From the NCBI GenBank assembly GCA_947502835.1, contig CANNBJ010000003.1, positions 62,001 through 126,000 of the forward strand: 64,000 nt of DNA. The letters are read 5' to 3'. The translations under genes were made by a program, and so were the position numbers. Source of the DNA: Bdellovibrionales bacterium (GTDB lineage Bacteria > Bdellovibrionota > UBA1018 > CAIMNF01). Within the stretch, counting starts at the first letter, position 1. Every line of letters begins with the position of its first letter. Below are positions 45,717-55,821 of the stretch, in pieces. The notes under the pieces were generated by a model. It searched no databases. It was not told the origin of the DNA and was given only the letters and a program-made list of their open reading frames with translations.

Positions 45717-47741
45717 GTGGACCGGATTATACGGATATTGCTCATTTCTTTCATTCCCGGCGCCTTCGGCGCAGAGAACCCCTGTCAGGAGAAGCAGGGA
45801 AAGACTTGGGTAGCCAAGCCGGACTATGAATACCGCTTGGATGAGAGCCCAGGGTCTTTGGCGGATTCGAAGATTTTGGATCAGGATGGACTCGGAGTCT
45901 GCTACGCAGCCGTCGCTTCCACAGTTCTTCAGTCGACCCTTACCGGGAACCCCGAAGTCTCCTACCTTCAGATTGCACTCGATTACAAAAAGGCCGAAAC
46001 GAAAAACCGGAATTCCGGACGTCTGAAAGTGACACGATCCACGTACGGATCCACGAGCGACGAGACGCTTCTGGATGGCGGACAGTTTTGCGAGAAGTTC
46101 AAAGAGATCAAAAAAGCAAAACTCTGTCCGAAAGACAAGGTGGCCCTTGAAAACGTGGAGGAGGATCCTTCAGTCCAATATGAAGCCTTTAAGGTCATGG
46201 GCGGATTTTTTGATTACAGCAGGAAATTCGACCCGCAAAAACGGCAAAAAATGGTTGAAGGGATGAAGGCCGCGTTCGGGGAGATGAAGCGTGAGGCGGA
46301 AGACCAGTGCAAGGACTCACACCGCACTTTGAAAGGGTATTTTCCGAGAATTCATTCCAAGATCCAAGGTCGGATTCGAGATCTGGAGTGGGACACTGAG
46401 CAGATAAAGAAACGCCTAACCAGTCTCGATAGTAGCCTTTCCCAAAGCAGGTGGCGCTCGGGTGATTTGCAGGCCAGCGTCGATGAGCGAGAGGCGATGA
46501 TCTCTCAACTCGAGGAAGCCCTTGCCAAAGATCTAAAAAAGAAAGATCGCCGCTCCACAATGCTGGGGAAGTTGCTGACCCGAAAGGAAAAGTTGCGTCA
46601 GATTCGCTCAAGAATGCGCACGAACGAGCGGACATTGGATTCAGAAACGAGAAGTCGAGATCAGGAGCAGGAGGAGTTTTCGGATTTGCAAGAGCTGATC
46701 GCGACCAAAGAGGATTTGAAAAAGGATTTGTACGAGCAGCTAAATGCGGCCGAAACGGAGCTCGGGGAGCTTCGGAAATCCGATGCCGCTCTGGGTTCGG
46801 AGCGCCCCTCCCCTGAAGCCGGAATGGAGGGGGCGACTGAATTTGTGCCGAATCCGGAAACTGAAAAAAAGGCTCAGAAAAAATTCGACGAGCTGACCCA
46901 AGTGATGTCCGATGTGAGAGCTGAGCAGAGTTACAGTGATGCGGCAAAAAAAGCATTTAAAGCGGCAGGCATAAGCCTGCCCGACAGTGCTCTTGAAATG
47001 CTGGATTACAGGGGGTACGACCTCAAAAACAAAGCTCTGCTTTCAAAGCCTTCCGCCTGTTTCAAGGAAAAAATGGGGGAGTGGGCCTACGAGGACAGCT
47101 CACGGACAAAAGAGGTTCTTGCTGAAAATTTTGGTGACTGTGTGAACGTGCGCTTGGACCAGTCACTCAAGGACATCCTGACCTTGGCTTCGAAGCTCGG
47201 GGATCAACTGGAATTGGAGACTCTTTTTGAGCATATTGGGAAGGACCCGATTCAGTTCGTGGAAAAACTGATCGGATCCAATTGCACTCCCGAGGATCGA
47301 ATCTCGATACCCGACGCCATTTCGTGCAAGAATGTGGATATTTGGGGGATGCTCCAACAGAATCCAAACATGAATCGAGAGGAGGCGGCCCGCGACCCTA
47401 AGTTTGTGAGCAGGGTCACCTCAAAATTCCGTGACTCCGCCTTCTCTGCGCTCAATCAAGGACGCGCCGCATACCTTTCTGTGTGCGGGGATTTTTTTGA
47501 CAACCCGAAAGCCGACTCGAAAATGGGTGCCCAGTGCAAAGGCGGCTTTCACGCAGTCACCATTGCAGGCTTTGCATGCAAGGAGGGGCGACCTCAGTAC
47601 CTGATTCAGAATTCGTGGGGATACCCGGAGGACTCTGACACAGGGGAGCCTAGCGTCAGCAATGGCAGAACCTGGTATTCAGAAACCAGCATCATCAAGA
47701 ACTTCAATTCCATCGAGACCCTCGAGGGTGGTGCCCAGTGA
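45717..47741 (+). CDS. Secreted papain-like (C1-type) protein with large charged coiled-coil-like insertion
   Basis: DQDGLGVCYAAVAS (Gln/Cys), GGFHAVTIAGF (His), YLIQNSWGYPE (Asn); several hundred Lys/Glu/Arg-rich residues between Cys and His. Confidence 0.72.
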   Translation: MDRIIRILLISFIPGAFGAENPCQEKQGKTWVAKPDYEYRLDESPGSLADSKILDQDGLGVCYAAVASTVLQSTLTGNPEVSYLQIALDYKKAETKNRNSGRLKVTRSTYGSTSDETLLDGGQFCEKFKEIKKAKLCPKDKVALENVEEDPSVQYEAFKVMGGFFDYSRKFDPQKRQKMVEGMKAAFGEMKREAEDQCKDSHRTLKGYFPRIHSKIQGRIRDLEWDTEQIKKRLTSLDSSLSQSRWRSGDLQASVDEREAMISQLEEALAKDLKKKDRRSTMLGKLLTRKEKLRQIRSRMRTNERTLDSETRSRDQEQEEFSDLQELIATKEDLKKDLYEQLNAAETELGELRKSDAALGSERPSPEAGMEGATEFVPNPETEKKAQKKFDELTQVMSDVRAEQSYSDAAKKAFKAAGISLPDSALEMLDYRGYDLKNKALLSKPSACFKEKMGEWAYEDSSRTKEVLAENFGDCVNVRLDQSLKDILTLASKLGDQLELETLFEHIGKDPIQFVEKLIGSNCTPEDRISIPDAISCKNVDIWGMLQQNPNMNREEAARDPKFVSRVTSKFRDSAFSALNQGRAAYLSVCGDFFDNPKADSKMGAQCKGGFHAVTIAGFACKEGRPQYLIQNSWGYPEDSDTGEPSVSNGRTWYSETSIIKNFNSIETLEGGAQ

Positions 47742-48151
47742 TGATGACCTTGCATGTGTTTTTGATCTTCTCGGCTTTCGCTTTTGGGGGGGGCGCTCAG
47801 GTTAAGGAAACGTGGAGGGTGGGGAACTTCTCGTTCAAGACCGAGGTGAACCGGAGACTCGGCATCATGGTGAATCCCGCCTGTGCCGTCGATCGGCCAA
47901 GTCATCCCTGCGGTGCCATTGTCTTTGCAAAAAGAGCGAGCAAGAAAGCTCTCTCAAAAGAAGAGCTCTCGGGAGGAAAGAATCCCGGAGCCGTCCTTTG
48001 CCATCGCTCGGACGGCAGTCGGGTGGTGATCGCGGAAGATCCGAATGGGAATCAGGCGAGTTTCTGTGTGTTCAAGGATGGATCCCTGATTAGCAGCAGC
48101 TCGCTCCTTAAGATGGCGCTTCGGAATGATCTGGGTGGCAAAGGTCGATGA
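47738..48151 (+). CDS. Small secreted DUF333-like protein
   Basis: Signal peptide; GGKNPGAVLCHRSDGSRVVIAEDPNGNQASFCVFKDGSLISSSSL resembles DUF333 pattern (NPAAxYC...G...CxFxDGS). Confidence 0.55.
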   Translation: MMMTLHVFLIFSAFAFGGGAQVKETWRVGNFSFKTEVNRRLGIMVNPACAVDRPSHPCGAIVFAKRASKKALSKEELSGGKNPGAVLCHRSDGSRVVIAEDPNGNQASFCVFKDGSLISSSSLLKMALRNDLGGKGR

Positions 48152-48171
48152 AAAATCGCGACCGACGGCCC

Positions 48172-49164
48172 CTACCGAAGGTACGGCTCAAGCCTCTTCT
48201 TCAGCTTTTCAATGAGCTTGCTCTCGATTTGACGCACTCGTTCGCGGGTAAGCCCGAACTCGTCAGCGACCTCTTGCAGGGTTTTTGGCTCCTCCGAGAG
48301 GATTCTCGCGCCGAGCACCATGCGCTCTTTTTCATTGAGCGTGGCCGTGAATTCCGGAAGCTCGCGTCCGAGGGCCGATAAGAGCTCCTCGCGCTCCAGG
48401 GTCAGCTCGGCTGATTCGCGCGAATCGACCAGGGTGTTCAGAAGCCCGCGGTTGGGCTCATCGGGATTGCCCGGGGCCGGGGCGTCGATCGACATCTCGG
48501 CGCCCGAGGAAAGGAGCCTTTGCTCCATCTCGATCACGTCCTTTTCCTTCACATCCAGGTTTTGTGCAATGAGTGCGGGCGCCGCACGGATCCCTTGCGC
48601 CTCCAACCGCTGTTTTTCTCGCATCAAGTGATAAAAAAGCTTCTTTTGCGCATGCGAGGTTCCGACTCGCACGAGCCTGAAATTATCGAGCAAGTACTTT
48701 AGAATGTAAGATCTGATCCACCAGGTCGCATAGTACCCAAGGCGGACGCCCTTCGAGGGATCGAATTTTGAAACGGCCTTCATGAGGCCGATGTTGCCCT
48801 CCTGAATCAGATCAAGCAGATTGTGGTACATTGAGCGGTACTCATAGGCGATTCGCACCACGTTCTTGAGATTTGCGGAGACCAGGAGCTTTGCCGCATT
48901 CACATCGCCTCGTTCCTTCATTCGCACGGCGAGTGCCTGCTCTTGTTCGGCGGTCAAGATGGGGGAGTTTTTGATCTCCTGGAGGTAGCGCTTGAGCGGA
49001 TCTGACGGAATCAGGGTCTTTTCGTTTTGCTCAAGAACCTCGGGCGCATAGGGGTTGTACACCACGGGCAATGCCGGTTCTCCGGATTCAGAATCGGATT
49101 CTTGCAAAACCCCCTCGTTCGAGTGGCTTTTTTTCGGGGGTTTTGGCTTTGGGCTCTTTGCCAT
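48172..49164 (-). CDS. rpoH: RpoH-like (sigma32 group) sigma factor
   Basis: DLIQEGNIGLMKAVSKFDPSKGVRLGYYATWWIRSYI; RpoH-box-like AQKKLFYHLMREKQRL; region 4.2 LQEVADEFGLTRERVRQIESKLIEKLKK. Confidence 0.9.
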   Translation of the reverse strand: MAKSPKPKPPKKSHSNEGVLQESDSESGEPALPVVYNPYAPEVLEQNEKTLIPSDPLKRYLQEIKNSPILTAEQEQALAVRMKERGDVNAAKLLVSANLKNVVRIAYEYRSMYHNLLDLIQEGNIGLMKAVSKFDPSKGVRLGYYATWWIRSYILKYLLDNFRLVRVGTSHAQKKLFYHLMREKQRLEAQGIRAAPALIAQNLDVKEKDVIEMEQRLLSSGAEMSIDAPAPGNPDEPNRGLLNTLVDSRESAELTLEREELLSALGRELPEFTATLNEKERMVLGARILSEEPKTLQEVADEFGLTRERVRQIESKLIEKLKKRLEPYLR

Positions 49165-49214
49165 GGGTTTTTCCTGTTGCGGTTTGGAGAATATCATAGA
49201 TAGTCAAAAACTGA

Positions 49215-50546
49215 ATGAGGCAGGAAGCGAAAAAGCATATCTACCCGAATGGTTTAACCTTGATTGTTGACGAGGCGCCGCAGCTTCAATCGGTTGCCAT
49301 CGGTGCCTGGGTGAAAACCGGCTCCCGCTACGAGGACCCCGAACTTCAAGGGATGTGCCATTTCATCGAACACATGATCTTCAAGGGAAGTGAACGAAAG
49401 AGCGCCACTGAAATTTCCAAGGCCGTCGATCGTGTGGGAGGGGATTTCAATGCATTCACCTCGCGGGAGCATACTTGCTTTCATTTTTACCTCCCCTATC
49501 AGGAGGTGGGACTTGGTGCGAATCTTTTGAAGGAGATTTTGTTCAAGCCGCTCTTTGCGCGGAAGGAAATCGAGCGCGAGCACCAGGTTGTGATCCAGGA
49601 AATCGCCATGACCCGCGAGAATCCTGAAGAAGATGCGTTTGACCGTTATTTTGAGAAGTGTTTCGGAAAGCATCCGCTCGGACGGAACATCCTCGGGACT
49701 CCCGAGAGCGTTAAGGGGCTGAGCCGCGAGAAGGTTCTGAAGTTCTTTCATCACCACTACCGCCCCGAGAATATGGTGCTTGCCGTATCGGGTGCGATCA
49801 CCTTTGAGCGCGCAAAACGCGAGTTTGCAGTGATCGGCGGGAAGCCTTGGCCCGGCCGAGGCAAGACACGAACCCCTCCTGCCTGGGGAGCGCATCCGCC
49901 CGAGTCCACTGTGCCTGGACTTTGGTGGGTGGATGAGGAAAGCGAACAGGCGCACGTGATTTACGGAATTCACTCGCCGCTCAAAAATCAAAAAGACCGC
50001 GTGGTCTCGACCATGATCCAGCAATATCTCGGCGGTGGAATGAGTTCGGTGTTGTTTGACCAGATCCGCGAGAAAAAGGGCTGGGCATACACAGTGTACG
50101 CAAATGCCGTGCAATTCCTCGATTCAGCCGTGTTCACTCTGTACGCGGGAGTGAAGCCTGAACGGGTGATGGATACGATTCGCGTCTTCCACTCCGAGCT
50201 TGCACGCGTTGCTCGCGAGGGAATTCCTCCCGCAGAGTTGAAGAGGATCAAGGACAGCCTGATTTACTCCTTTGAGCTTTCGCTCGAAAGTTCGGAGTCG
50301 AGGATGATGTCGGTGTCCAATTCCGAGCTGTTTTTCAAGCGGGGAATCACCTTCAACGGCTACTGCGAAGCTGTCCGGAAAATCAGGACCGAGGACACCC
50401 GGCGTCTTGCGGCGGAGTGGGTGAAGTCGTGTGATCCGACGATTTTGGTGCTGGCGAAAAAACCCCGCAGTCGGCAGCTGCTCGGGAAGATCCGTGATGA
50501 GGCTCTTCGGGTCACAGGATGTGCAGCCCAATTCGCCGAACCCTAG
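49215..50546 (+). CDS. M16-family zinc peptidase (YmxG/PqqL-like)
   Basis: Inverted zinc motif HFIEHMIFKGS; HHHYRPENMVLAVSGAI. Confidence 0.94.
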   Translation: MRQEAKKHIYPNGLTLIVDEAPQLQSVAIGAWVKTGSRYEDPELQGMCHFIEHMIFKGSERKSATEISKAVDRVGGDFNAFTSREHTCFHFYLPYQEVGLGANLLKEILFKPLFARKEIEREHQVVIQEIAMTRENPEEDAFDRYFEKCFGKHPLGRNILGTPESVKGLSREKVLKFFHHHYRPENMVLAVSGAITFERAKREFAVIGGKPWPGRGKTRTPPAWGAHPPESTVPGLWWVDEESEQAHVIYGIHSPLKNQKDRVVSTMIQQYLGGGMSSVLFDQIREKKGWAYTVYANAVQFLDSAVFTLYAGVKPERVMDTIRVFHSELARVAREGIPPAELKRIKDSLIYSFELSLESSESRMMSVSNSELFFKRGITFNGYCEAVRKIRTEDTRRLAAEWVKSCDPTILVLAKKPRSRQLLGKIRDEALRVTGCAAQFAEP

Positions 50547-50608
50547 AATCCCGGGAGGGCGGTTTTTACTCCACAATCTCGACCTGAACGGCTAAAAGAG
50601 GCGCGATC

Positions 50609-52015
50609 ATGAAATATTCAGTCAACTTTTTCCATTGGTTCGGGTTCCTTGTCGTCATTCCGGGAATTGCCTTCGCAGAAGGCGATTTCTTGAAGTCGAT
50701 CGACGCCATCGAAAGGGAGGTTTCCCGATTGCACCTCGACCGTGACCGGTGCGCAGAAGAGGGGGCGGCGGTTGTCAGTCGGGTTCGAAGCCTGGATCCT
50801 CATCGCTTTGACTTGGAGGAGATCAAGTCGAGCGCATCCGAGGCCGTTGAATTGCTGTTTGATGCGCGACTCATGATTCACGACGATCTATCCGATCTGC
50901 ATCGCGAGGGCTCCCTCGTTCCGGAGTGTGTTCGTGTTGCCCGTAGGGTGATCCGGCATCTGAGAGGTGTCGAGGATTACATCGGATCTCTTGCATCCAT
51001 GCACGGATCGAGTCCACTTCCTTCAAATCCCCTCTCCCCGGATTTTCTTCCGAATGCCACATTGGTGAACAGCGATGTCCGGGAACAGGTGCGGCTCCAG
51101 TCCGGGGATATCCTGCTCAGTCGCGGGAATGCAAATGTGAGCGCTTTGATTGCGAGAATGGCTGATGAGGACACACAATTCAGCCACATCGCGATGGTCT
51201 ATGTCGATCCGGGAACCAAGGACGCATTCACCATCGAGGCCCACATTGAGGTGGGCGCAAAGATTTTTCCGATCGGAGAGTGGCTCAAGGATGGCAAGGT
51301 CCGCACGGTGCTCTTTCGGCAGAAGGACCCGATCCGTGCGGCGGTTGCGGCAAGATATCTTTTTGAGCGTGTAAAGACCGCGCAGGATTCGGGACGGCCG
51401 GTTCGTTATGATTTTCCTTTTGAAATGGACGATCATCGTGAGCTCTTTTGCTCCGAGGTGGTGAGGCAGGGATATGAATTCGCATCCGCCGGAACCTTCA
51501 TGGTGCCTGCGTTTCCCAGCAAGTTCACGATGAAGAATCGCGATCTCCTGGAACGCCTGGGAATCGCGGTAGAGGAATCTTTTTTGCCCGAGGACATCGA
51601 GATGGATCCGCGGTTTCAGTTCATTGCGGAATGGCGCGATTTTTCAAGAATCGGGGATGCGGTCCGGAAGGATGCCATCATGGACGCGATTTACCACCTG
51701 ATGGAGGAGGACGGCTACCGGTTCCATCCGGCAGGGAACCATAGAGTGAAGGCACGTCTTGCAAAAGTGCTTCGCAATCTTGGATTCATGAAGGAGCGGA
51801 TGCCCACCTACATGAGGGTGAAGACGATTGAGGTGAATCTCATGATCGAGGATCTCATGCGGGAACTGGAGGATCTGGTACGCGCACCGGCACTGATGCA
51901 TCAACAGGAGACAGGTCGCCCCTTCAGTTTCTTCCAGTTCTCGGCCGAGCTTGCCCGCCTTAGAAATGAAGGTGCATTCCGGGATGCCGCCTTTCAAAGG
52001 TGGTTTTATCCCTAA
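50609..52015 (+). CDS. Secreted YiiX/NlpC-P60-like permuted papain-fold protein
   Basis: LQSGDILLSRGNANVSALIARM...FSHIAMVYVDPGT...EAHIEVG...LFCSEVVRQGYE (His, Glu, Cys order of permuted fold). Confidence 0.7.
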   Translation: MKYSVNFFHWFGFLVVIPGIAFAEGDFLKSIDAIEREVSRLHLDRDRCAEEGAAVVSRVRSLDPHRFDLEEIKSSASEAVELLFDARLMIHDDLSDLHREGSLVPECVRVARRVIRHLRGVEDYIGSLASMHGSSPLPSNPLSPDFLPNATLVNSDVREQVRLQSGDILLSRGNANVSALIARMADEDTQFSHIAMVYVDPGTKDAFTIEAHIEVGAKIFPIGEWLKDGKVRTVLFRQKDPIRAAVAARYLFERVKTAQDSGRPVRYDFPFEMDDHRELFCSEVVRQGYEFASAGTFMVPAFPSKFTMKNRDLLERLGIAVEESFLPEDIEMDPRFQFIAEWRDFSRIGDAVRKDAIMDAIYHLMEEDGYRFHPAGNHRVKARLAKVLRNLGFMKERMPTYMRVKTIEVNLMIEDLMRELEDLVRAPALMHQQETGRPFSFFQFSAELARLRNEGAFRDAAFQRWFYP

Positions 52016-52141
52016 CGCCTGATTGCGACGGGAATGCCAAATCCGGGTGTTTCTGTGTCGTTTTTGACCCATCTGTTCAGCGCGCTCCCGAACAAATACA
52101 ATGGAAGATGACGCCACAGGCGTTGGACTTCGGGGGTTTCC

Positions 52142-53380
52142 ATGAAGGCAGGATATTCGGCTCTCATCATGCTGGGATTGATCCAGACCGGGTGCAATCT
52201 TTTCGAAAAGCTTAACACGAGGATTGAACCCTCGAGGCCGAGTGTGGTGGAAAGTGCCCCCTTGCAGCCGGTGGTTGCACTCGATGGTGTGCTCACCGCC
52301 CTTCAGGATGGAAGAATCCTGATCACTGGTGGTTTGCTTTGGGACCCGAAGTACGTATCTCAGGCCAATCTCGGAACACGTAGTCAGTACTCCCAGATTT
52401 ATGATCCTGTTTCCAAAAAGTTCTCGGCCCCGATGCTGATGAAGCAGGAGCGGTATCAGCATCAGGCAGTGCTATTGCCGGATGGGAGAGTGCTTGTGGC
52501 CGGCGGATCCTGTGACTCCTGTTTCTCAAACGCTTCTCCGCAGAATCCGAGAATCGCGAAAGCCGAAATTTTCGATCCTGCAACCGGTTCTTGGAGTTGG
52601 GCCGGAGAAATGGTTCATCCCCGCGAAAACTTCTCCCTGTTGGTTTTGGACGGAAGGGCGGTTGCCATCGGAGGAATGATCTGGGGAGATGTTGTGGATC
52701 CTTTGGATCCCAGTGGATATCTCTCTTCCATTGAGATTTATGATCCGACCACCGACCGGTGGCAGGTTTCAAGCGCAAGACTCCCCGAGGGAGTGCATAC
52801 TCCCATTGTAGTCGCCCTCGATTCCCAGAGAGTTCTCATTGCCGGGGGGTTCGCGGAGGATCCGACCGGAGTGGGCTCACGTGAGATTGCCTTGTCGGGG
52901 ATCTTCACGATCAATGCAACGGCGGAGCGATACAAAAGCGGAGCTCGAATGCAGGTGCCGAGGGCTCTCGCGTCCGGGATTCTCCTTTCCAACGGACATG
53001 TTCTGGTCGTCGGGGGAAGCAGTCTTGGTGCCCATCTGGATAGTGCGGAAATCTATGATCCTTCCAATGAGCGGTGGAGACAAATCCAGCATCGACTCCC
53101 GCAACCCCGCTCCGGTGCCGCGCTCATTGTCTTGAGAGGCCAGGTGACCTTGCTCGGCGGGGATACAGGGAGCGCAACGCTTTTGGCCGGTTTCAGTCCT
53201 CTGGATGAGGTCCTTTCCTACGACGAAGTGAGCGAGAGTTGGCTCATCTCCGGATCGCGACTTGCCAGTCCGAGGGCCTTTCCACGGGCCCTTCCCGTAC
53301 TGAGCGGGCAGAGTGCGTTTGTGTTCGGTGGATTGAGTTACCCGGGAGTTTCATCCTTGAATCTCTTTGAGATTCACTGA
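52142..53380 (+). CDS. Kelch-repeat lipoprotein
   Basis: Lipobox-like LIQTGC; repeated kelch-type DGRVLVAGGS...AEIFDPATGSW, GHVLVVGGSS...AEIYDPSNERW. Confidence 0.85.
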   Translation: MKAGYSALIMLGLIQTGCNLFEKLNTRIEPSRPSVVESAPLQPVVALDGVLTALQDGRILITGGLLWDPKYVSQANLGTRSQYSQIYDPVSKKFSAPMLMKQERYQHQAVLLPDGRVLVAGGSCDSCFSNASPQNPRIAKAEIFDPATGSWSWAGEMVHPRENFSLLVLDGRAVAIGGMIWGDVVDPLDPSGYLSSIEIYDPTTDRWQVSSARLPEGVHTPIVVALDSQRVLIAGGFAEDPTGVGSREIALSGIFTINATAERYKSGARMQVPRALASGILLSNGHVLVVGGSSLGAHLDSAEIYDPSNERWRQIQHRLPQPRSGAALIVLRGQVTLLGGDTGSATLLAGFSPLDEVLSYDEVSESWLISGSRLASPRAFPRALPVLSGQSAFVFGGLSYPGVSSLNLFEIH

Positions 53381-53919
53381 TTTCCGGAAGTGCGAACGAG
53401 CTCACCCTCGATCCAGTAATTCCCGAGCAGCGGGATCCCGGTGCGAAGGATGAGCTTGACCTGATCCCATCCCAGGCCCGGATTGCCCGGATGGTACACC
53501 AGATGAAATTCGTATTTTCCGTTGTCAGGAATGATCTGGATCAGATGGGCATCCGCATGGGTGCGATCAGGAATCCTGCCTTGGTGGATGATGGTCGCGC
53601 CCTCGGCTTCGATGGCTCCTACTTCCTCCAGCTCAAGGTAACCCTCCTCCTTGAGGAACTCCTCAGGAAGAAGCTGTTCGTACGTTCCTGAGAGATAGCC
53701 CGAGGGAACGGGGACGATATTCTTTTTTGTAATCTCATACTCGACTTTGATTCGAATCATCCCGGGGATGTCGGATTCCGAGGCGGTGGCAGTAAGTTGC
53801 CCGCCCTTGTGAAGTTTTCCGGGAAGGATCGCGAAGGTCGAGGTGGATGGATCGGCAAACGCAGGAGCCGAAAGGGTGACCAGAAGAAGAAGTGACAGAG
53901 ACTTTACTGTGTTGAACAT
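53374..53919 (-). CDS. Secreted hypothetical protein
   Basis: Signal peptide MFNTVKSLSLLLLVTLSAPAFA; 181 aa; same strand as and 26 bp from the M2 peptidase gene. Confidence 0.6.
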   Translation of the reverse strand: MFNTVKSLSLLLLVTLSAPAFADPSTSTFAILPGKLHKGGQLTATASESDIPGMIRIKVEYEITKKNIVPVPSGYLSGTYEQLLPEEFLKEEGYLELEEVGAIEAEGATIIHQGRIPDRTHADAHLIQIIPDNGKYEFHLVYHPGNPGLGWDQVKLILRTGIPLLGNYWIEGELVRTSGNQ

Positions 53920-53945
53920 GAAGTCCTCCCGCCCCGGACTTTGTC

Positions 53946-55736
53946 TTACCAGCCGCAGGTTTGTCCAGCGTTCTTTGCCTTGAGCCAGGACTCAAGGGGA
54001 GCAAAGTAGTCCCGAATTGCGCCTGCATCCATCTCCCGTTCACCGGTAAGTTCGAACAGGGCTTCCTGCCAGGGTTTGCTTGCCCCGAGTCGCATCATTG
54101 CCATGAGGCGGGCTCCGGCCTCCTTGCTTCCGTAGATTGAGCATTCCGAGAGGGGCCCTGAGTGCCCGGCCGCTTTGCAAAGAGCCCGGTGGAATTGAAA
54201 CTGAAGGATGTGGGCAATGAAGTAGCGGCTGTAGGGAGTGAAGGAGGCCACATGGTATTTCGCCCCCGGATCAAAGGCATCCGAATCACGATTGCCGGGA
54301 GCTTTCACTCCTTGATACCGCTCACGGAGCTCCCACCAAGCTTTGTTGTAATCCGCAGGTTTGGTTTTTCCGGAGAACACCTGGTAGCGCCACTTGTCCA
54401 CAAGGAGACCGAAAGGGAGAAACGCCACCTTGTCGAGCGCCATCTTGAACAGGTACTCGGGATCCGATCCCGGTTTTTTCGGGGAAGCCGACTTCAAAAG
54501 CCCGATCGTCTTCAGATAGCCCTCTGTCAGGGAGAGGTGGATTGCGTCGCCCAGACCTTCGTGAAAGCCGTCATTTGCTCCGCTTTGGAACAGGAAGGGT
54601 TGATCCTTGTACATGAGGTAGTAGTAGATGTGACCCAACTCATGATGGATGGTGCGGAAGTCGTCTTCCTCGGTCTTGATGCACATTTTGATCCGGACAT
54701 CCTCCTTGGAGTCGATGTCCCACGCGCTCGCATGACAGACCACTTCGCGATCCCGGGGTTTTTCAAAAAGGCTTCGCTCATAGAATGTTTTCGGAAGTGC
54801 CGGCATGCCAAGGGAGGTGAAAAAGCCCTCGGCCGTTTGCACCATCTTGACCGGCGTGTAGGCCGCCTTTTGCAGGAGGGCGCCGATGTCCGCTGCCCCT
54901 GATCCTTCGACTGCCGCGAGATCGGGAATGTTCGACCATTGTTGCGCCCACATGTTCCCGAGGAGATGGGCGGGAATGGGCCCTTTTGCGGAAGCCGTCT
55001 CTTCTCCGTAGGTGCGGTTCAGGCGGGAGCGCATGAAACAGTGGAGTTGCTCGTAAAGCGGGCGCACTTGATCCCAGAGGCGATCGATTGTTTTTTCATA
55101 TTGATCTGAAGGCATGTCGTACTTCGAAGTCCAAACCTCGGAGAGGTCTCTGAATCCGAGTTCCCGAGCCCCCTCGCTCCCCAGTTCAATGATGCGCTCG
55201 TACTTGGCCTTCATGGGCTTGGCAACCGAGTGCCAGTCATTCCAGGCAGCCAGGAGTTCAGATGGATTTCGGGATGTCTTCAGAACCTCCTCCAGCGCTT
55301 GCAGGTCCCTGCATTTGCCAGTGGAATCGCATGACTTTCCGCTCCCGTACATGCTTCCGAGTTCCGACAACAGCCGGGTCATCTCCGAATTCCGCGTTGC
55401 ATTTTTCGGAGAGGGAAGAACGAGGCCGTTGAAAAGGAGCTCGAGTTTCCGTTTTTCCTCTGCAGATCCGCCACGGTACTTTTTCGCGTCCTTGGCATAT
55501 TGGGTGCTGAGTTTGTTGAGCTTTGCGTTTGCATCCGCCGTGAGTCGGGTGGTGTCCTCGGTGATGAAGTTCTGCTGAATCCACTCCGCGCGCTGACCCT
55601 GTTCGGCCTCATCCCGAAGCTCTTTCTCTGCACTTTTCAGGAACTCACGGGGAGAGGAGGGGGTTCCTTTGGCGGAGGCGAGGAGAGAGTGGCCAAGGAC
55701 AAGAAGCACAGCAATGAGGCGGAGAAGAGGTTTCAT
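53946..55736 (-). CDS. Peptidase family M2 (angiotensin-converting-enzyme-like), secreted
   Basis: Signal peptide MKPLLRLIAVLLVLGHSLLASA; HHELGHIYYYLMY; GANDGFHEGLGDAIHLS matching the ACE-type second zinc ligand region. Confidence 0.9.
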   Translation of the reverse strand: MKPLLRLIAVLLVLGHSLLASAKGTPSSPREFLKSAEKELRDEAEQGQRAEWIQQNFITEDTTRLTADANAKLNKLSTQYAKDAKKYRGGSAEEKRKLELLFNGLVLPSPKNATRNSEMTRLLSELGSMYGSGKSCDSTGKCRDLQALEEVLKTSRNPSELLAAWNDWHSVAKPMKAKYERIIELGSEGARELGFRDLSEVWTSKYDMPSDQYEKTIDRLWDQVRPLYEQLHCFMRSRLNRTYGEETASAKGPIPAHLLGNMWAQQWSNIPDLAAVEGSGAADIGALLQKAAYTPVKMVQTAEGFFTSLGMPALPKTFYERSLFEKPRDREVVCHASAWDIDSKEDVRIKMCIKTEEDDFRTIHHELGHIYYYLMYKDQPFLFQSGANDGFHEGLGDAIHLSLTEGYLKTIGLLKSASPKKPGSDPEYLFKMALDKVAFLPFGLLVDKWRYQVFSGKTKPADYNKAWWELRERYQGVKAPGNRDSDAFDPGAKYHVASFTPYSRYFIAHILQFQFHRALCKAAGHSGPLSECSIYGSKEAGARLMAMMRLGASKPWQEALFELTGEREMDAGAIRDYFAPLESWLKAKNAGQTCGW

Positions 55737-55821
55737 GGTGCGCCCACGGTACAAAAGGGATGCCGGCCTTTGCAATAAAAACCTGAGGACGGATTCGACG
55801 GTTTTTGCCATTCTGTACCTG

